Assembly (NCBI GenBank): GCA_948567375.1
Contig: OX419757.1
Span: 75,764,001-75,828,000, forward strand
Length of the DNA stretch: 64,000 bases
DNA from: Lunularia cruciata
Taxonomy: Eukaryota; Streptophyta; Marchantiopsida; Lunulariales; Lunulariaceae
Direction: 5' to 3'
The position numbers and the translations under genes are program-made. Positions within the stretch are counted from its first letter, which is position 1. Every line of letters begins with the position of its first letter. This document shows, one piece after another, positions 35,345 through 48,209 of this stretch. The notes under the pieces were generated by a model, which saw only the letters and a program-made list of their open reading frames with translations, was not told where the DNA came from and searched no databases.

Positions 35345-36292
35345 ACTATCCTTCGTTTTCAAAAGCAAGTTTGAAGATGAGAATAAATAAATGCAATTCT
35401 TACTGGAGGCTAAATCACGCGGGCCTTAAAATTAATTTTTTCCGTAAGCCTTTTAAATCAGTAGTGACTTTTATCTGAAAATCCACAATTTATAGACCAG
35501 TTTGATAGAAGAATCAGTGGTCTCTATATATAAATTTGATTTGCTACTTGGGTTCAAAATTTTAGCCTTCTCTTTAAAGAAACAAGTTAGGTGGATTCTT
35601 TGTGTTAATATCTATGGGCCAAACTAGTATACACGTCCTTGTTAACTGTACAATGTTAATAGATGCTTATAACTATATTCCATTGTCATGAATTAGCAAG
35701 TCTAATGTAAATATCTAAACGATCATGACTTATTGTAGGCAATTAGGTGAATTTGCAGAGAAAACGTCGAGAGCATTTGAATTCGAGCATTTGTTTGATT
35801 AAAAAGTTGCGTTGGCTAGTTCCTTGGATTTGTCGTTTTTCCTGTTCAAGAGATGACTTGCTTCATCTTGATGGTATGAAGTATAACAAAAGAACTTACC
35901 CGAGACAAGAACTTACAAAGTCTCGACCTTGATATAGCGGGTCAAGGAGGAAATCTAACCGTCAGTTACATATCTAAGACCGCAGATTTTATATCTACAC
36001 CCAATTTTACATAAAACTGCAACTGATATGCGCAACCTCCTCGTGTCACGATGTAGTTTATTGATGTCTTACGGTGTCCAACTTCTTTGCTGTGAAAGTG
36101 TGAAGAAGGATATTATAACATTCTTGAGCGAGAGAATTAAGCAGAAGTTTCCATTCCTTCATCTTAGACTTATTTGTGGTTATTTCTCTTATGGAATGGA
36201 ATTGACAGTTGACAATCTGTGACCGTGATACTGTCCACAGTACCTAGTTGTCTCTTTCCAAAGTCCATGAATTTCAAGTTTTTTAGCTTTCT
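35345..36292. other. No recognisable gene
   Basis: Contains short open frames at 35747-35932 and 36028-36222 with no identifiable motif. It separates two R2-like tails. Confidence 0.45.
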
Positions 36293-36305
36293 CAGTTTCG
36301 TTATA

Positions 36306-36460
36306 AGCACGATTGTATAGTAAAGATATCTTAGGTGTAATGGAGCAGATTTCTCATATAAACTCTATTAGGACTTAGTTTCATTTTACCTTTTTCATCT
36401 CTTTTTTGTACGGCTTGGTGGGTCTTCCCGTCCTTCATCTTTTCTACGCGGTCGTCCTTC
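36306..36460 (+). mobile_element. Solo 3' tail of the R2-like retrotransposon
   Basis: About 155 bp on the plus strand, matching from about 85 bases before the stop codon (GATATCTTAG block at 36325) to the terminal CTACGCGGTCG (36444-36454). Flanks carry a 13-bp target duplication CAGTTTYGTTATA with one mismatch (36293-36305 and 36461-36473). Orientation is opposite to the tail at 35235. Confidence 0.85.
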
Positions 36461-36473
36461 CAGTTTTGTTATA

Positions 36474-37205
36474 CTACACTTTATGATTTTACTTTATACT
36501 GTACCCCGAAGGAAAAAGAGAAAGGACTTCATGGCACAACGAAGTGCTGCAAAAGGAGAAAATGAGCACGAGTCCCAAAAACAGGTTAAAATCCGATGCA
36601 GAACTACGGCCCCAGCCAAAAAAGTATATATAAAGGGGAAGAAACAAAACAATATACAGTGTGAAATGAAGTTTCGAGTAAGATTGGGATCTGCAATGTC
36701 AGAATGTTCAAGCTTGCCACCGAATATAATAAGATTAGTTCAACGTCAAACAACATTTTGATAGAGAAAAACCCTATTTAACGTTGTTGATGGTTCCAAT
36801 GACTCTGTCAATCATATTAAGGGTCGTAAGTCTAACGTAAGATAATGTCATTCAGTCAAGTCTTACCAATACATATGTGTTATTATTGGTGCATCTTATA
36901 TATTAATGCACCTACTCTAGGAAGTAATTGATATAAAACAATTTAGCATCCAAAGTTGACTTGAAATCCCTAACGTGTCCTTGTAACTTCTTAACTGCAG
37001 TGAAGCACGATTACAATCAGTCGCATGCGAAGAGGAGTATATGGGTATAATTCCTGGCTTAGGGTGGACATTAGAGGGTTTCAGATTTACGTTTTATGAG
37101 TTTCTAGAAATTGAAATATTTTTTTTATTAAAATTGTTAAAATAATAATTATAGGTAGGGAAATTGCATGTACCAATGAAATTTATGGGCTTTGCGCATA
37201 GCAGT
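36474..37205. other. No recognisable gene
   Basis: A 92-codon open frame at 36483-36761 is rich in basic residues but shows no domain. Otherwise the stretch is empty. Confidence 0.4.
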
Positions 37206-38939
37206 AAAGTATTTCTGGCAATTTAAATGGTGAAATTTGGTTTTTTACAGTCATGAGAATTATCCTAAAATTTAATTCAGACTCATATCACCATTAATTA
37301 GTGAGTAAGATAGTGATTAAATTTTCAAAAGTGAAATTCCTATGTTCTCATCAAAGGAGCAGTATGCTTCACAATTCGTTTCCTACTCATTGCATTGCTT
37401 ATAATGATAGATTGATAGATAAAAAAAAAAAAAGCGTGTAGCAAACATATAGTATGGAATAGATTGACAGATTGGTTGCTTATAACGATAGATTGATTGA
37501 TAAAAAGAAAAGAAAAGTGTGTAGCAAACATATAGTATGGAATAGATTGACAGATTGGTCACAATAGAACAATATGACTGCCACAACAATGCCACGTGCT
37601 AGTACTTAATGAACAAAAGTGTGAAAGCATTCACAAGCTCATAAGATGCGGAGTGAGATAAGAAATCAGATACCTTTTGACTTTGATGAATGGAATCTTG
37701 AGGCTAGCCATGATGTGGAGTGAAGCGATGAAAAAGACAATACACTAGATTTTTTTTGTGTAGGTGGTGGAAATTCACACACTGCTCGGTATTTGCAACA
37801 TAGAATTCAATATGCTTGGAGTATACAATTTGTCTTGAAGTTCATCCGAGAATTAGATACCATCACATTTAGACAACTAACTAGGATGGTTGTTTTATCT
37901 CAAGCTCTAGTAGATGCTATAAAGTATTGTCATGTGTTTAAGAATTCTTCTAAGAGAAAGAAAACCCCTATATACATTTAAGTTGTGCTAGTTGTAGATA
38001 GGTTTGTACACCATGGGAATGGGACGTGGATAGCTAGAGGGATTAACATTTGGGGCACGAGTGCAAGATTGATAGTTAGATTTAATGATGGAGTCATGAC
38101 AAGAATTATCTCTCTCTTTGGGAAGGAGGTGAAGTGGTCCAATAGCAATGAGGATGAAGAATATTCTTTCTTTTTACACAAAAAGTGTTTCCATGTTGCA
38201 TAGTATTGGTTGATGTATTATCTCCCTCTTTGGGAAGGGGGTAAAGTGGCCCAATAGCAATGAGAGATGAAGAATATTCTTTCTTTTTACACAAAAAGTG
38301 TTTCCATGTTGATATTATTGGTATCTTATTCCTCTTAGCATAGAAACTTACTATCAATGGGGAAACTTATTTCAACAAAAGGGGTTTTATTCCATAAATA
38401 GACAAGTGATGTGTGATAATAAGAAAAGAATAATACATTTTGTTGAAGGTAAGATACAAGGTATTTCTAATTTGTTTAGTTTTACTTGATCCTACAATTT
38501 GTTTGCTATTTGTATTTAATCTCCCTTTGTGGTTTATCTTATTGTCCTAGTCTACATAGTCTGCATAAATGATGGGACTTTTTTATAATCTTTGTGTGCA
38601 TAAGAGAATGGATATACAATGAGAATTGTTAATGAATGATTTTATGTACATAAGAGATGCAAAGATCATCAAAAGCTTATGCAAGCATGTCATGATATTT
38701 CATATTTGTCATATTTGTTGAAATGAGATACAATTTGTATAACTTTTGCATAATTTACAATCAGTCTGTCAAATATATGAGTAGAGGAAGGTGGTGATTT
38801 TATGGAAGAGGTACAATCAGACTTTGGAGGGCTTGTCAATGTAATAATATGGAGTTAGAAAATGAGTTAATAGAAGCTAATAAGCTAATAAAATAAGTCT
38901 AATATAGCTTTGAAATCTAAGAATGTTTTATAAGCACCT
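37206..38939 (+). repeat. Large tandem duplication, copy 1
   Basis: A 1734-bp unit that repeats from 38940. Both copies share blocks such as TTCACACACTGCTCGG (37771; 39433) and GTTTGTACACCATGGGAATGGG (38003-38024; 39659-39680; shown split here only by position). Copy 1 ends with the first 100 or so bases of a family-B LTR (from TGTAATAATATGGAG near 38840) and passes directly into copy 2. It contains two private local duplications, at 37395-37556 and about 38110-38330. Shared open frames (37793-38203) resemble each other but no known domain. Confidence 0.8.
37395..37556. repeat. 81-bp local tandem duplication
   Basis: Two 81-bp units (37395-37475 and 37476-37556) beginning TTGCTTATAA-GATAG and ending GACAGATTGG. 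The corresponding place in the second large copy (near 39138) has only one unit. Confidence 0.8.
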
Positions 38940-41245
38940 AAAGTATTTTTGGCAATTTAAATGGTGAAATGTGGTTTTTTATAATCATGAGAATTATCCT
39001 AAATTTTAATTTTAATGTAATTGACTTATATCAACATTAATTAATGAGTAAGATAGTGATTAAATGTGAAATGTGAAATTCCTATGTTGTCATCAAAGGA
39101 GCAGTATGCTTCACAATTCATTTCATACTCATTGGATTGCTTATAATGATAGATTGATAGATACAAAAAGTGAGTGCGTAACAAACATGTAGGATGGGAT
39201 AGATTGATAGATTGGTCACAATAGTTCAATATAAATACCGCAATAATACCACATGATAGCACTCAATGAACAAAAGTGTGAAATGCATTCATAAGCTCAT
39301 AAGATGCAGAGTGAGATAAAAAAATAGATACTTATTGACTTTGATGAATGGAATCTTGAGGCTAGCCATGATTTGGAGTGAAAGTGGTGAAGAAGACAAT
39401 ACACTAGATTTGTTGTGTAGGTGGTGGAAATTCACACACTGCTCGGTATTTGCAACATAGAGTTCAATATGCTTAGAGTATACAATTTGTCTTGAAGTTC
39501 ATCCAAGAATTAGATACCATCACATTTAGACAACTAACTAGGATGGTTGTTTTATCTCAAGCTCTAGTGGATGCTATAAAGGATCATCATGTGTTTAAGA
39601 ATTCTTCTAAAAGAAATCAAACCCCTATATATATTTAAGTTGTGCTAGTTGTAGATAGGTTTGTACACCATGGGAATGGGACGTGGATAGCTAGAGAGAT
39701 TAACATTTGGGGCACGAGTGCAAGATTGATAGTTAGATTTAATGATGGGGTCATGACAAAAATATCTCTCTCTTTGGGAAGGAGGTGAAGTGGTCCAATA
39801 GCAATGAGGATGAAGAATATTCTTTCTTTTTACATAGAAAGTGTTTCCATGTTGCATAGTATTGGTTGATGGTATCTTATACCTCTTAGCATAGAAACTT
39901 ACTATCAACGGGGAAATTTATTCCAAGAAAAAGGGGTTTTATTCAATAAATGACAAGTGATGTGTGATAATGTAATACCAATAGTTAAACATATGATCTA
40001 AAGGTGAACTTTGGTTTGGTAATATATGGAAGGATGTTATACATGATGAACTAAATAGATCAGATAGAGGTATCACCACAAGAGTACTTCTACTTATAGA
40101 GCATAAACCAAAACAAACTTGAAAACCTTAGAACCAATAGCTAGACATATGATCTAGAGGTGAAATTTAGATTGGTAACAGATTGAATGATTTTATACAT
40201 GATGGAACTAAATAAATCACAAAGAGGTATCACCAAAAGGGTACTTCAACTAATAGGGAAGAAACCAAAATATGCCTCATCTTTAGAGGCAATTTCAAGG
40301 GCCTAACGGATGACTTAGGCCTTGAAAGTGTGCAGATTCCTCCATAGAGCCAGGGTGCTCTTTTTGGGCATCGGAGTTTGAGTGTGAAACTTATGTTTTC
40401 TCTTCTATATTTCTACTACTATCCTCGGAACATTATAGATAATAAGAAAGAATAATACATTTTGTTGAAGGTAAGATGCAAGGTATTTCTAATTTTTGTA
40501 GTTTTACTTGATCCTACAATTTGTTTGCTACTTGTATTTAATCTCCCTTTGTGGTTTAGCTTATAGTCCTAGTCTATGTAGATTAGTTTGCATATATGAT
40601 AGGACTTGTTTATAAATTTTTTGTGCATAAGAGAATGGATATACAATGAGAATTGTTAATGAATGTGTCTTGTTGATGATTTTATGTACATAAGAGATGC
40701 AAAGATCATCAAAAGCCTATGCAAGCATGCCATGATATGGCATGCTTGCATAAGTCCTCAAATAGAGTGGTTTGAATAAGAGAAGAGACATTACTTTGTT
40801 TGACCAACAATAGTACTTATTGGGGGATTTGGGTTATGTGCCAATGTATCATCTTGTTCCATCTTTCAAACAAGCATGCTCCCAAGAGATGGTAGATTTC
40901 AACCAATGTGTAGTTTAGACTTGAGTCCTCAACAAGCATTGCATATGAGTCTTGAAGGCAAGATGGCACTCATTAAGAGAAATTGGAGTTCAATTGAATG
41001 ACCCTTCAAGAATTTCATATTTGTTGAAATGGGTTACAATTTGTATAATTTTTGCATAATTTACAATCAGTTTGTCAAATATATCAATAGATGAAGATGG
41101 TGATTTTATGGAAGAGGTAAAATTAGACTTTGGAGGGCTTGTCAATGTAATAATATGGAGTTAGAAAATGAGTTAGTAGAGTCTAATGAGCTAGTAAAAT
41201 AAGCCTAATATAGCTTTGAAATCTAAGAATGTTCTATAAGCACCT
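38940..41245 (+). repeat. Large tandem duplication, copy 2
   Basis: This matches 37206-38939 in the same order and orientation. It carries a solo family-A LTR at 39971-40437 and about 290 bp (near 40735-41020) absent from copy 1, and it lacks copy 1's local duplications. At its right end the family-B LTR is complete and continues past 41245. The duplication junction at 38939/38940 therefore lies inside that LTR. Confidence 0.8.
39971..40437 (+). mobile_element. Solo LTR, family A (internally shortened)
   Basis: 467 bp starting TGTAATACC and ending ACATTATA where other copies have GTATTACA, with target duplication GATAA (39966-39970 and 40438-40442). It has the doubled terminal module but lacks much of the middle, including the TATA block. 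It sits in the second copy only, so it inserted after the duplication or was lost from copy 1. Confidence 0.88.
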
Positions 41246-42020
41246 AGGAAGCTTCTAGGTACTTTCCAAGGATTGGGTAACTTATATACCAAGTTAACGA
41301 CTAGCTTAGCTCATATGCCAAGTAAAAAGCTTTAGAAGGAGGCTTCCTTGAAAATCTTTTGTCTAGCTTAGCTTGCACTCTTGGAAGAAAAATTCCTTTG
41401 AATCTTCTCAAGAACCTTGCATTGCTTCACCATAAATACCAAAGCTCAAGCTCATGCTCAACATTTAGAGTTTCTCTCACTTAAGAGTTCCAATGTGATC
41501 TCCCACTTTGATTTTCCATTCTCTTACTTCTCTCCTAGGTCTTTCATAGTGCTATCCATTGTAAGAATAGGATGGATGGATAGAAACTATTGATCACCGG
41601 ATCCATTTTTCTTAAAACATTGGGATTTTTGTGTCCATGTACTACCAAAACATCATTTCACACAATTCATCATTTTACATTTTGGGTAAATTTTTTGAGA
41701 CTCTATCATCTTGTCCAATGAACCATTGATCCTTATTATTGTAACTTACAAGGAGTGGTGGACATGTTGCAGTTTGGTAGAGTTGTAATCATGGCGGCAA
41801 TGCCAAAATTTATCATTGTTATGCAAGGAAAAATTGAGCACCTTACTCAATTGTTGGAAGAGAGAGATTGTGATAATCAATGATAAGAGCAAGTAGTGTT
41901 TCAAGAAGGAGAAGATCAAGTTCAATATCCAAAGCCAAAGGTATTTGAAGGCAAGAATCTACCAAGTGTAGCAGAGAATTTTGTCTTTGATTGCAACTGT
42001 TATTTTGAAGCTACAAATCT
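41146..42020 (+). mobile_element. Chromovirus family B, copy 3: 5' LTR and part of gag
   Basis: A diverged LTR spans about 41146-41549, with the family-B order of GAAGCTTC-type blocks and the ATAAATACCAAAGC block near 41432. It is followed by the leader and the start of gag (about 41790-42020, with the block ending NFVFDCNCYFEAT). Homology stops at about 42020, and pol and 3' LTR are absent. Confidence 0.75.
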
Positions 42021-42768
42021 TGTGGATGAACTAAGATAGATTAGAAACAAAATACATTCAAAATGGAATAGAATGGAAATAATGATCTCATATATATGAT
42101 AAATTTATTTATATCTTGTTCTACATGTCATAATTGTCACTATCAACAATGCAATAAGTAACTCTATCAATAGAGCAATCAAGAATTGGGAATTTTAGAT
42201 TAACAACATAACTACTACCAGCACCATCCCAAATGGCACGGAATCTATTTCAAACAATTTTTTGATTATACTCTTTATCTAATCTAGAGTCTCATTGCTA
42301 AGGCTAATTCAAGTGTAATTGAGTAAAAGAATTTTGATTTTCCATTCCTTTCCTTAATTTGGACTTTTTGTACTTGAGACCTTATTTTCTTGATCTTAAA
42401 TATTTGCTCAATGTCAACCGTTGTCTTCTTTGCTCTAAAATATATATTAGTGTTTCTTCATCTTTGCAACTTTTTTGCTTCTCTCTTAGCTATCTTGCAT
42501 CTCTCCATAGCTTCTACCAACTTTCTTTTCTATTTACTATGGCTTGCTAAATCTTGTGATAAAGAAGCAAGAGCACATTGATATTTGAATCATTTTTGAG
42601 ATGTTTCTCCTCTTATAAGATTCACTATCTCCTTCTTGTGTAGAATCTACTCCTTTGGTCTAGCATTTCAAGATGGGATCTCCTTTATTTGTGTTCTTGA
42701 AACCATCATAGATAGAACCACATCTTCACATATCCTAAACCATCATAGATTGGAGCATCATCTTGTAA
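42021..42768. other. No recognisable gene
   Basis: Two overlapping short frames (42359-42581) are rich in Leu and Phe and look like chance products of T-rich DNA. Nothing else is seen. Confidence 0.45.
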
Positions 42769-42773
42769 CACCA

Positions 42774-43502
42774 ATAGTTAGATATATTATCTAGAGGTGA
42801 AAATTGACTTGGTAACATCTAGAAGGATATTAGGTACAATGAGCTAGGTATATTAGATAGAGGTGTCACAGAGAGAGCACTTTTACTAATAGAGCAAGAG
42901 CCAAAAATAACCTAAAAATGTAATACCAATAACTAGACATATTATCTTGAGGTGAAAATTGGCTTGGTAACATTTGGAAGTATGGTATATATAATAGACT
43001 AAGTAGATAAGATAAAGGTATCACCAAGAGAGTACTTCTAATTAATAGAGAAAGAGCCAAAAATAGTATGTGAACTTTAGAGCCAATTTTAGAGGCCTAA
43101 ATAGATGAATTAAACCTAAAAGATATGTTAGTTTCCCATGAAAGGAGAGGAGTCTACCTTTCCCTCCTCCCTATTTGTCTCATTGAGAGCTTTCTAGTGA
43201 TACGTCACCCATGTGATTTTGAGATTCCTACATGAAGATTCCCTCCGGTCAAAGTTTATTTGACCAACCAGATAAGACCAAAATCAAAATGTCATCCATG
43301 CATGCAACTAATCTAAGGGCAGAGCTCCTTGCCATGTAACCTATCCATGTATCCGATCCAAGGGTGAAGCTTCCTTTGGGAGAATCCTCTTTGCTATATA
43401 ATAAAGTCGAGGTGCTCCTTTGGGGAAACAAAGGATTGAGTGTGAAGTTTGCATTTCTTCTCATGTGTTCCTCTTTAGATCTCTTATCCTCAAAATATTA
43501 CA
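42774..43502 (+). mobile_element. Solo LTR, family A
   Basis: 729 bp starting TGTAACACC and ending ATATTACA, with a perfect target duplication CATCT (42769-42773 and 43503-43507). The two terminal modules start near 42774 and 42929. A TATATAATAAAG block lies near 43395. Confidence 0.9.
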
Positions 43503-43507
43503 CATCT

Positions 43508-44904
43508 TTTGGTATCATTTTTGACACATACTTTGCTCAACTCTCCTCTTTAAACACATTATGAGAATCTAGTTTTTGGGTACTTGGGATGGTAAATGGA
43601 CATGAATACATGCCAAATTCAAGAAAATTAACATAATTACTTCTTCTATGGTTGATTAAATTTTTTCTCCATTCTCCTCTATTAATGCAATATTGGCCCC
43701 TTCTCCTTCCTTCCTTAGATATATGCATCTTAAACTTGTCTCCATCACCAATATGTTTAACAACACCCATGTCATTACTCACTAGTGTGGGAAGAGATAC
43801 ATTTGCATAACTTCCAAACATGAAATCCATATAATAAAATGAGTGCATATATGATTTAACTTATCATCCATTGTTTTCAATCCATGCTTTTACTCTTTGT
43901 CATCAAGATCTTCCATGGTATTCTTGTTTTCCAAGACCTTTGCTTCCTTGTAAGATTTCATGTCTTGCACACATTTCTTGTACAATTTGTTGCCTCTCAA
44001 TGAGGTGGAAATCCTCTCCCATGCCAAACTAAAAAAGTGGTTATGTAACTAAAATTTATGCTCTTTTGAATTTTCTTTTTGCAATTTCAACCATGAATTT
44101 GTGCAAAATGTTTTCATGCTCTAAATAATCCAATATTTATGCATAATGATGAGAATCATTTTGAACATGTCATCCTCACGCTTCTAACACTTTGCCTTGT
44201 TCTATAGTAGTAAAGATGATACAAACATTTTAAGCTCTTGGAATCTCATTGGTATGTGCTATGATGGAATTGACTTAAGAGTTGAAAGGGATTGAGGGGA
44301 AATGGAATGTGATATGATGGAATTGACTTAGGAGTTGAAAGGGATTGAAGGGAAATGGAATGGGGAGTTGAAATAGAATGAGTAAAAATAGGATAGTGAT
44401 TGAGAGGAAATCAAATCAACATTGAGAGAATTAAGATCATTCATTGATTCAATTGCACTCAATTGAAAATGAAAATCTCAATGGATTCAATTGCAATTTT
44501 CTTGTTTGCAATTCTCTAACGAGGCACTCCTTTGAATCTTGCTACACAAATGCAAAAACCTACCATAGCACAAATTTCTTGTATGGCATTTTAATAAATG
44601 GTTTTGTCTCATATAGTTTGAAACTTAACAAATTCATCTAACCACCCATCCAAGGAGTGGAAGAATTCAAATGTGTCTTCTTAATTTCAATTCAACTCTT
44701 CTTGCTTTTTGGAGTACTTTTAGATTTTTTACAAGATCAAGTTTCAACTTCCTATATAGTTTTCCATTCAAACTTTAATTCTCACCTTTGCTTCTTAATA
44801 ATTGGATACTTTGTGTCCGATTACTCTTTGATATTCTGTCTATCTCCTTTATGTTATCTTATTTACCTAAATTTCTCTAATTATTTGTTCTTTGCATGAG
44901 GTTG
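43508..44904. other. Repeat-like DNA without a gene
   Basis: Only short frames are present. A 52-bp tandem duplication (two units at about 44261-44365, with the core ATGATGGAATTGACTTA) is the one clear structure. Confidence 0.5.
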
Positions 44905-45985
44905 TGGGAGAATGTGGAGACGGGATAGGAGAGGAAGAGATGTGAGAAGACATATCAATAATTTCTGAGTGCTCTTTAGCACATAACACTCAAGTGAATA
45001 GTCTATTCTCTTCATTTTTCAACTTTGGTTCCATTGGTACCTAGATTTAGACTAAGGAGAATTGAATAGAAAGTCATGAGGATTTTTAGCTTTTTTAGGG
45101 TTTAGAGTGATAATTATACATTGAGAGAAATGGGTCGGGAATTTTCATTTCTAATCTCTTGGTTTTCATGATTAAGTTCCATGGGAATTTAGTTTGAAAT
45201 TTTGGAGATGGAAACTAAAAGTTATGAGAGTTTATAGTTTTTAGGGTTTGGAGAGATTGTTTTCTTATGTGAGTTGGGATGGGAGAGATTGTGGTCTTGC
45301 AGAGATATGAGGAGATATGGAGTGGAGCATCTTGTGTTACTATCATTATATTTGTGCTAGCCATGGCGACACCTTCCTATGTGGGGTTGCCTAGAGCGGC
45401 TTGGGATACACCATGCACAGTGTGTCATCGATGCTTTACCTTGCAAGGGGTAAACACCCATGTGGGAAGGATGCACAAGGACTATGATTAGACCACTTGG
45501 GATGCCCACGTGCAACAATCGACCACATCAACAACAGTGACACTCAAGATTATGCATGCTTCTTCTATCCCTTTGTTGTTCATTCAAGGGATACCGATCG
45601 AGTCGTGGGAGTGGTTAGCTTCTCAGGCGTTTTGGGGCTATTTGAGACTAGTTTTCCATGTCCACGTCTATTCTATAAGCTACTCTGCACACTCCATGAT
45701 GAGGCTAGATAGGCCTTTTGCCTACCACTTGATTGTTTTGCATGTGATCCCTTGGACGAGTTAGCATGGTTCCTATTCCTCTTACTCCCTCAATGGTGTC
45801 TTTGTTATGCTAGAGGAGGACATGCGGGGCATAGAGAGGTAGCTGCTAGATTTTTTCAATTCCGAGTAGGGGATTGAGCATCCGTTCAAGAGGAGTCTAT
45901 TAGGGCTACACAATTTAGGAGATAAACATTGCCACAGGATACCATAGAGTCCACTTGATTACAATGGAGTCCTAAGGACATTGGG

Positions 45986-46397
45986 TGTAACAATATGGAG
46001 TTTAGCGATGAAGTCAGTTGGGCTCATGAAGTAGCACATAAGACAAATTAGCCTAGAATATTCCGGAAGTATCTAGGAAGCTTCTTGGGAAGCTTCCCGG
46101 TTAACTTAGCTTGCACCTTAAGTAAGTAGCTTCTAGAAGCTTCCAACTAGCTTAGCTTGCACGCCAAGTAGGCGGCTTTTAGAAGGAAGCTTCTTGAGAA
46201 ACTTCCTAGTTAACTTGGCTTGCACTCTAAGAAAGCAACTTGAAGAAGCTTCTTGAGAAACTTCTCAAGGACCTTGTATGCTACCTATAAATACCAAAGC
46301 CAAAGCTCATGCTAGGCATTCGGAGTTTTCCCTCATTCAAGTGTCCCAATGTGAGTTTCCATTCTCCTATTTCTCTCCTCGGATTTGGTCTTTTACA
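45986..46397 (+). repeat. 5' LTR of chromovirus copy 4
   Basis: Starts TGTAACAATATGG and ends TCTTTTACA. Contains several GAAGCTTC-like inverted repeats (46070-46270) and a promoter-like TATAAATACC near 46285. Confidence 0.93.
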
Positions 46398-46398
46398 T

Positions 46399-46410
46399 TG
46401 GTATCAGAGC
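46399..46410 (+). other. Primer-binding site
   Basis: TGGTATCAGAGC directly follows the 5' LTR after one T. It is complementary to the 3' end of plant initiator tRNA-Met, the usual primer for this class. Confidence 0.85.
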
Positions 46411-48029
46411 AAGAATGGGATGGATGGAATTTATGGACCACCAAATCCACTTCCACTGAACCATTGGGATTTTTGCGTCCAAATACTACCCAAGCATCGT
46501 TTCACATAGTTCATCACCTCACACTTTGGACAAGATTTTCTGCATATGATCACCATATTTGAGGAACCCTTGGTGCTTCCGGTTGTAACTTATGGAGAAT
46601 GGTGGACGTGCTATTTCTATGTGTTAATAAATTAGATAGATTGGGAGTGGTGTGATAGAGGAGCAACCATGGCGGCAATACCCGATGTTATCCTTGCTAT
46701 GCAACAACAAATTGAGCACCTCACTCGATTGTTGGATGAACTAGATCTTTGACGACAAGAGCAGGTGGAGAGAGTACCAATTTGAGAAGGAGAAGATCGG
46801 ATCAGATTCCCTAAACCCAAGGTATTTGAAGGCTAGAATCTCTGGGGTGTAGTGGAGAATTTTGTGTTTGATTGTGAATGTTATTTTGAAGCTACCAATC
46901 TACAAGATGAGCAAAAACATATTCTCTTGGCTTCTAGCCAATTGGATGGAGTAGCAAAGCTATGGTAGAGATTCCGAGTGGAGCGACAAATGGTTGCACC
47001 GATCTTGACATGGGCAGAATTCAAGAGCGCAATAATCAGTTGGTTCCAAGCTATAAACGCCACACAAGCTGCACAAGATAAGTTGGCAGAATTGAAACAG
47101 ATTGGCTCTGTAAGAAGTTACATCATGCAGTTCCAAAACACCATCATGCAAATTCCAGATATTTTGGAAGATGAAGCTCTAGATCGATTCGTGAGGAGCT
47201 TGAAGGCAAGAACCAAATTAGAGGTAACCATGCAAGAGCCACAACACTTGGAGGAAGCCATGCGGTTGGCCGAACATTTTGATTCCTTGGTGGCAACAAC
47301 TTTGTCTCGATCTTGACCCCCACAAAGCTTACCAATACACTACACACAAGTAGAGGAGCCGGCACCAATGGAGATTGATGCAGTTCAACGAAGGCCACTG
47401 GGCATGGCAGACAAGGAGAAACTGCGACAAAATGGTGGTTGTTTTTATTGTTGCCAGTTGGGGCATTGCATTGCTGAATGTCCACTCAAGAATGGACAAC
47501 CTCGACAAGTTGCCCAAGTGGAGGTTGTGGAGCGGAATGATCAAGGAAACAAAGAATCCCAGTAGGAGATTTTGAGCCGCCTACTAGGAGCTTGATTAGT
47601 TCCAATGGGATTGAAGGCTTGACCTATGCAAGTCTGCTTCACTTGCAAGGTATGATATCCAATCGGGGTTGTAGAATTTTGGTTGATTCTGGAAGTTCAA
47701 AGAATTGCATGTCTATGCAAGTAGCAAAGGAATTGGGTATTCTTATCAAGCCAGTGATTGGAAGTAGTTTGATGATGGCGGATGGTAGAAAGGGTTCTGC
47801 ATTCCGCACCTTGCATCCTATTACCTTCAAGATTGGGAAGGAGTATTTGGAGTGTATGAGGTTTGTAGTGGCACCTCTACACTATGATATCATTTTGGGT
47901 CTACCTTGGCTTGAACGTCATAAGGTTCAATTTGATTGGACTCAATGCCAAATTCAAGTACAACACCAAGGTAGGAATTTCCGATTAGGTTGTTTGGTAC
48001 CTCTGAGTAAGACACCTAAGAATAGTCAG

Positions 48030-48209
48030 TCCCAAGATGGGAAGTTTGTCGAGAAGGTAGCCATAGAGCAAATCTGGAAGGGAGATGAGTCCCAAGATAG
48101 GAAGTTTGCCAGGAAGGCAACCATGGAGCAAGCTTGGAAGAGAGATGAGTCCCTAGAAGGGAAGTTTGTTAATGAAGTAGCCATAGAGCAAGCTTTGGAG
48201 GAAGATAAG
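48030..48209 (+). repeat. 60-bp coding minisatellite, three units
   Basis: Units 48030-48089, 48090-48149 and 48150-48209, each starting TCCC-AGA-GGAAGTTTG, encode charged 20-residue repeats between protease and reverse transcriptase. Confidence 0.9.

Noticed and set aside
37395-37556. Short direct repeats as a CRISPR-like array
   Set aside because: There are only two 81-bp adjacent units without spacers, in a plant nuclear sequence; it is an ordinary local duplication.
42359-42581. Hydrophobic 63-codon frames as a membrane protein
   Set aside because: Two frames overlap in T-rich DNA and both look hydrophobic simply because of TTT and CTT codons.
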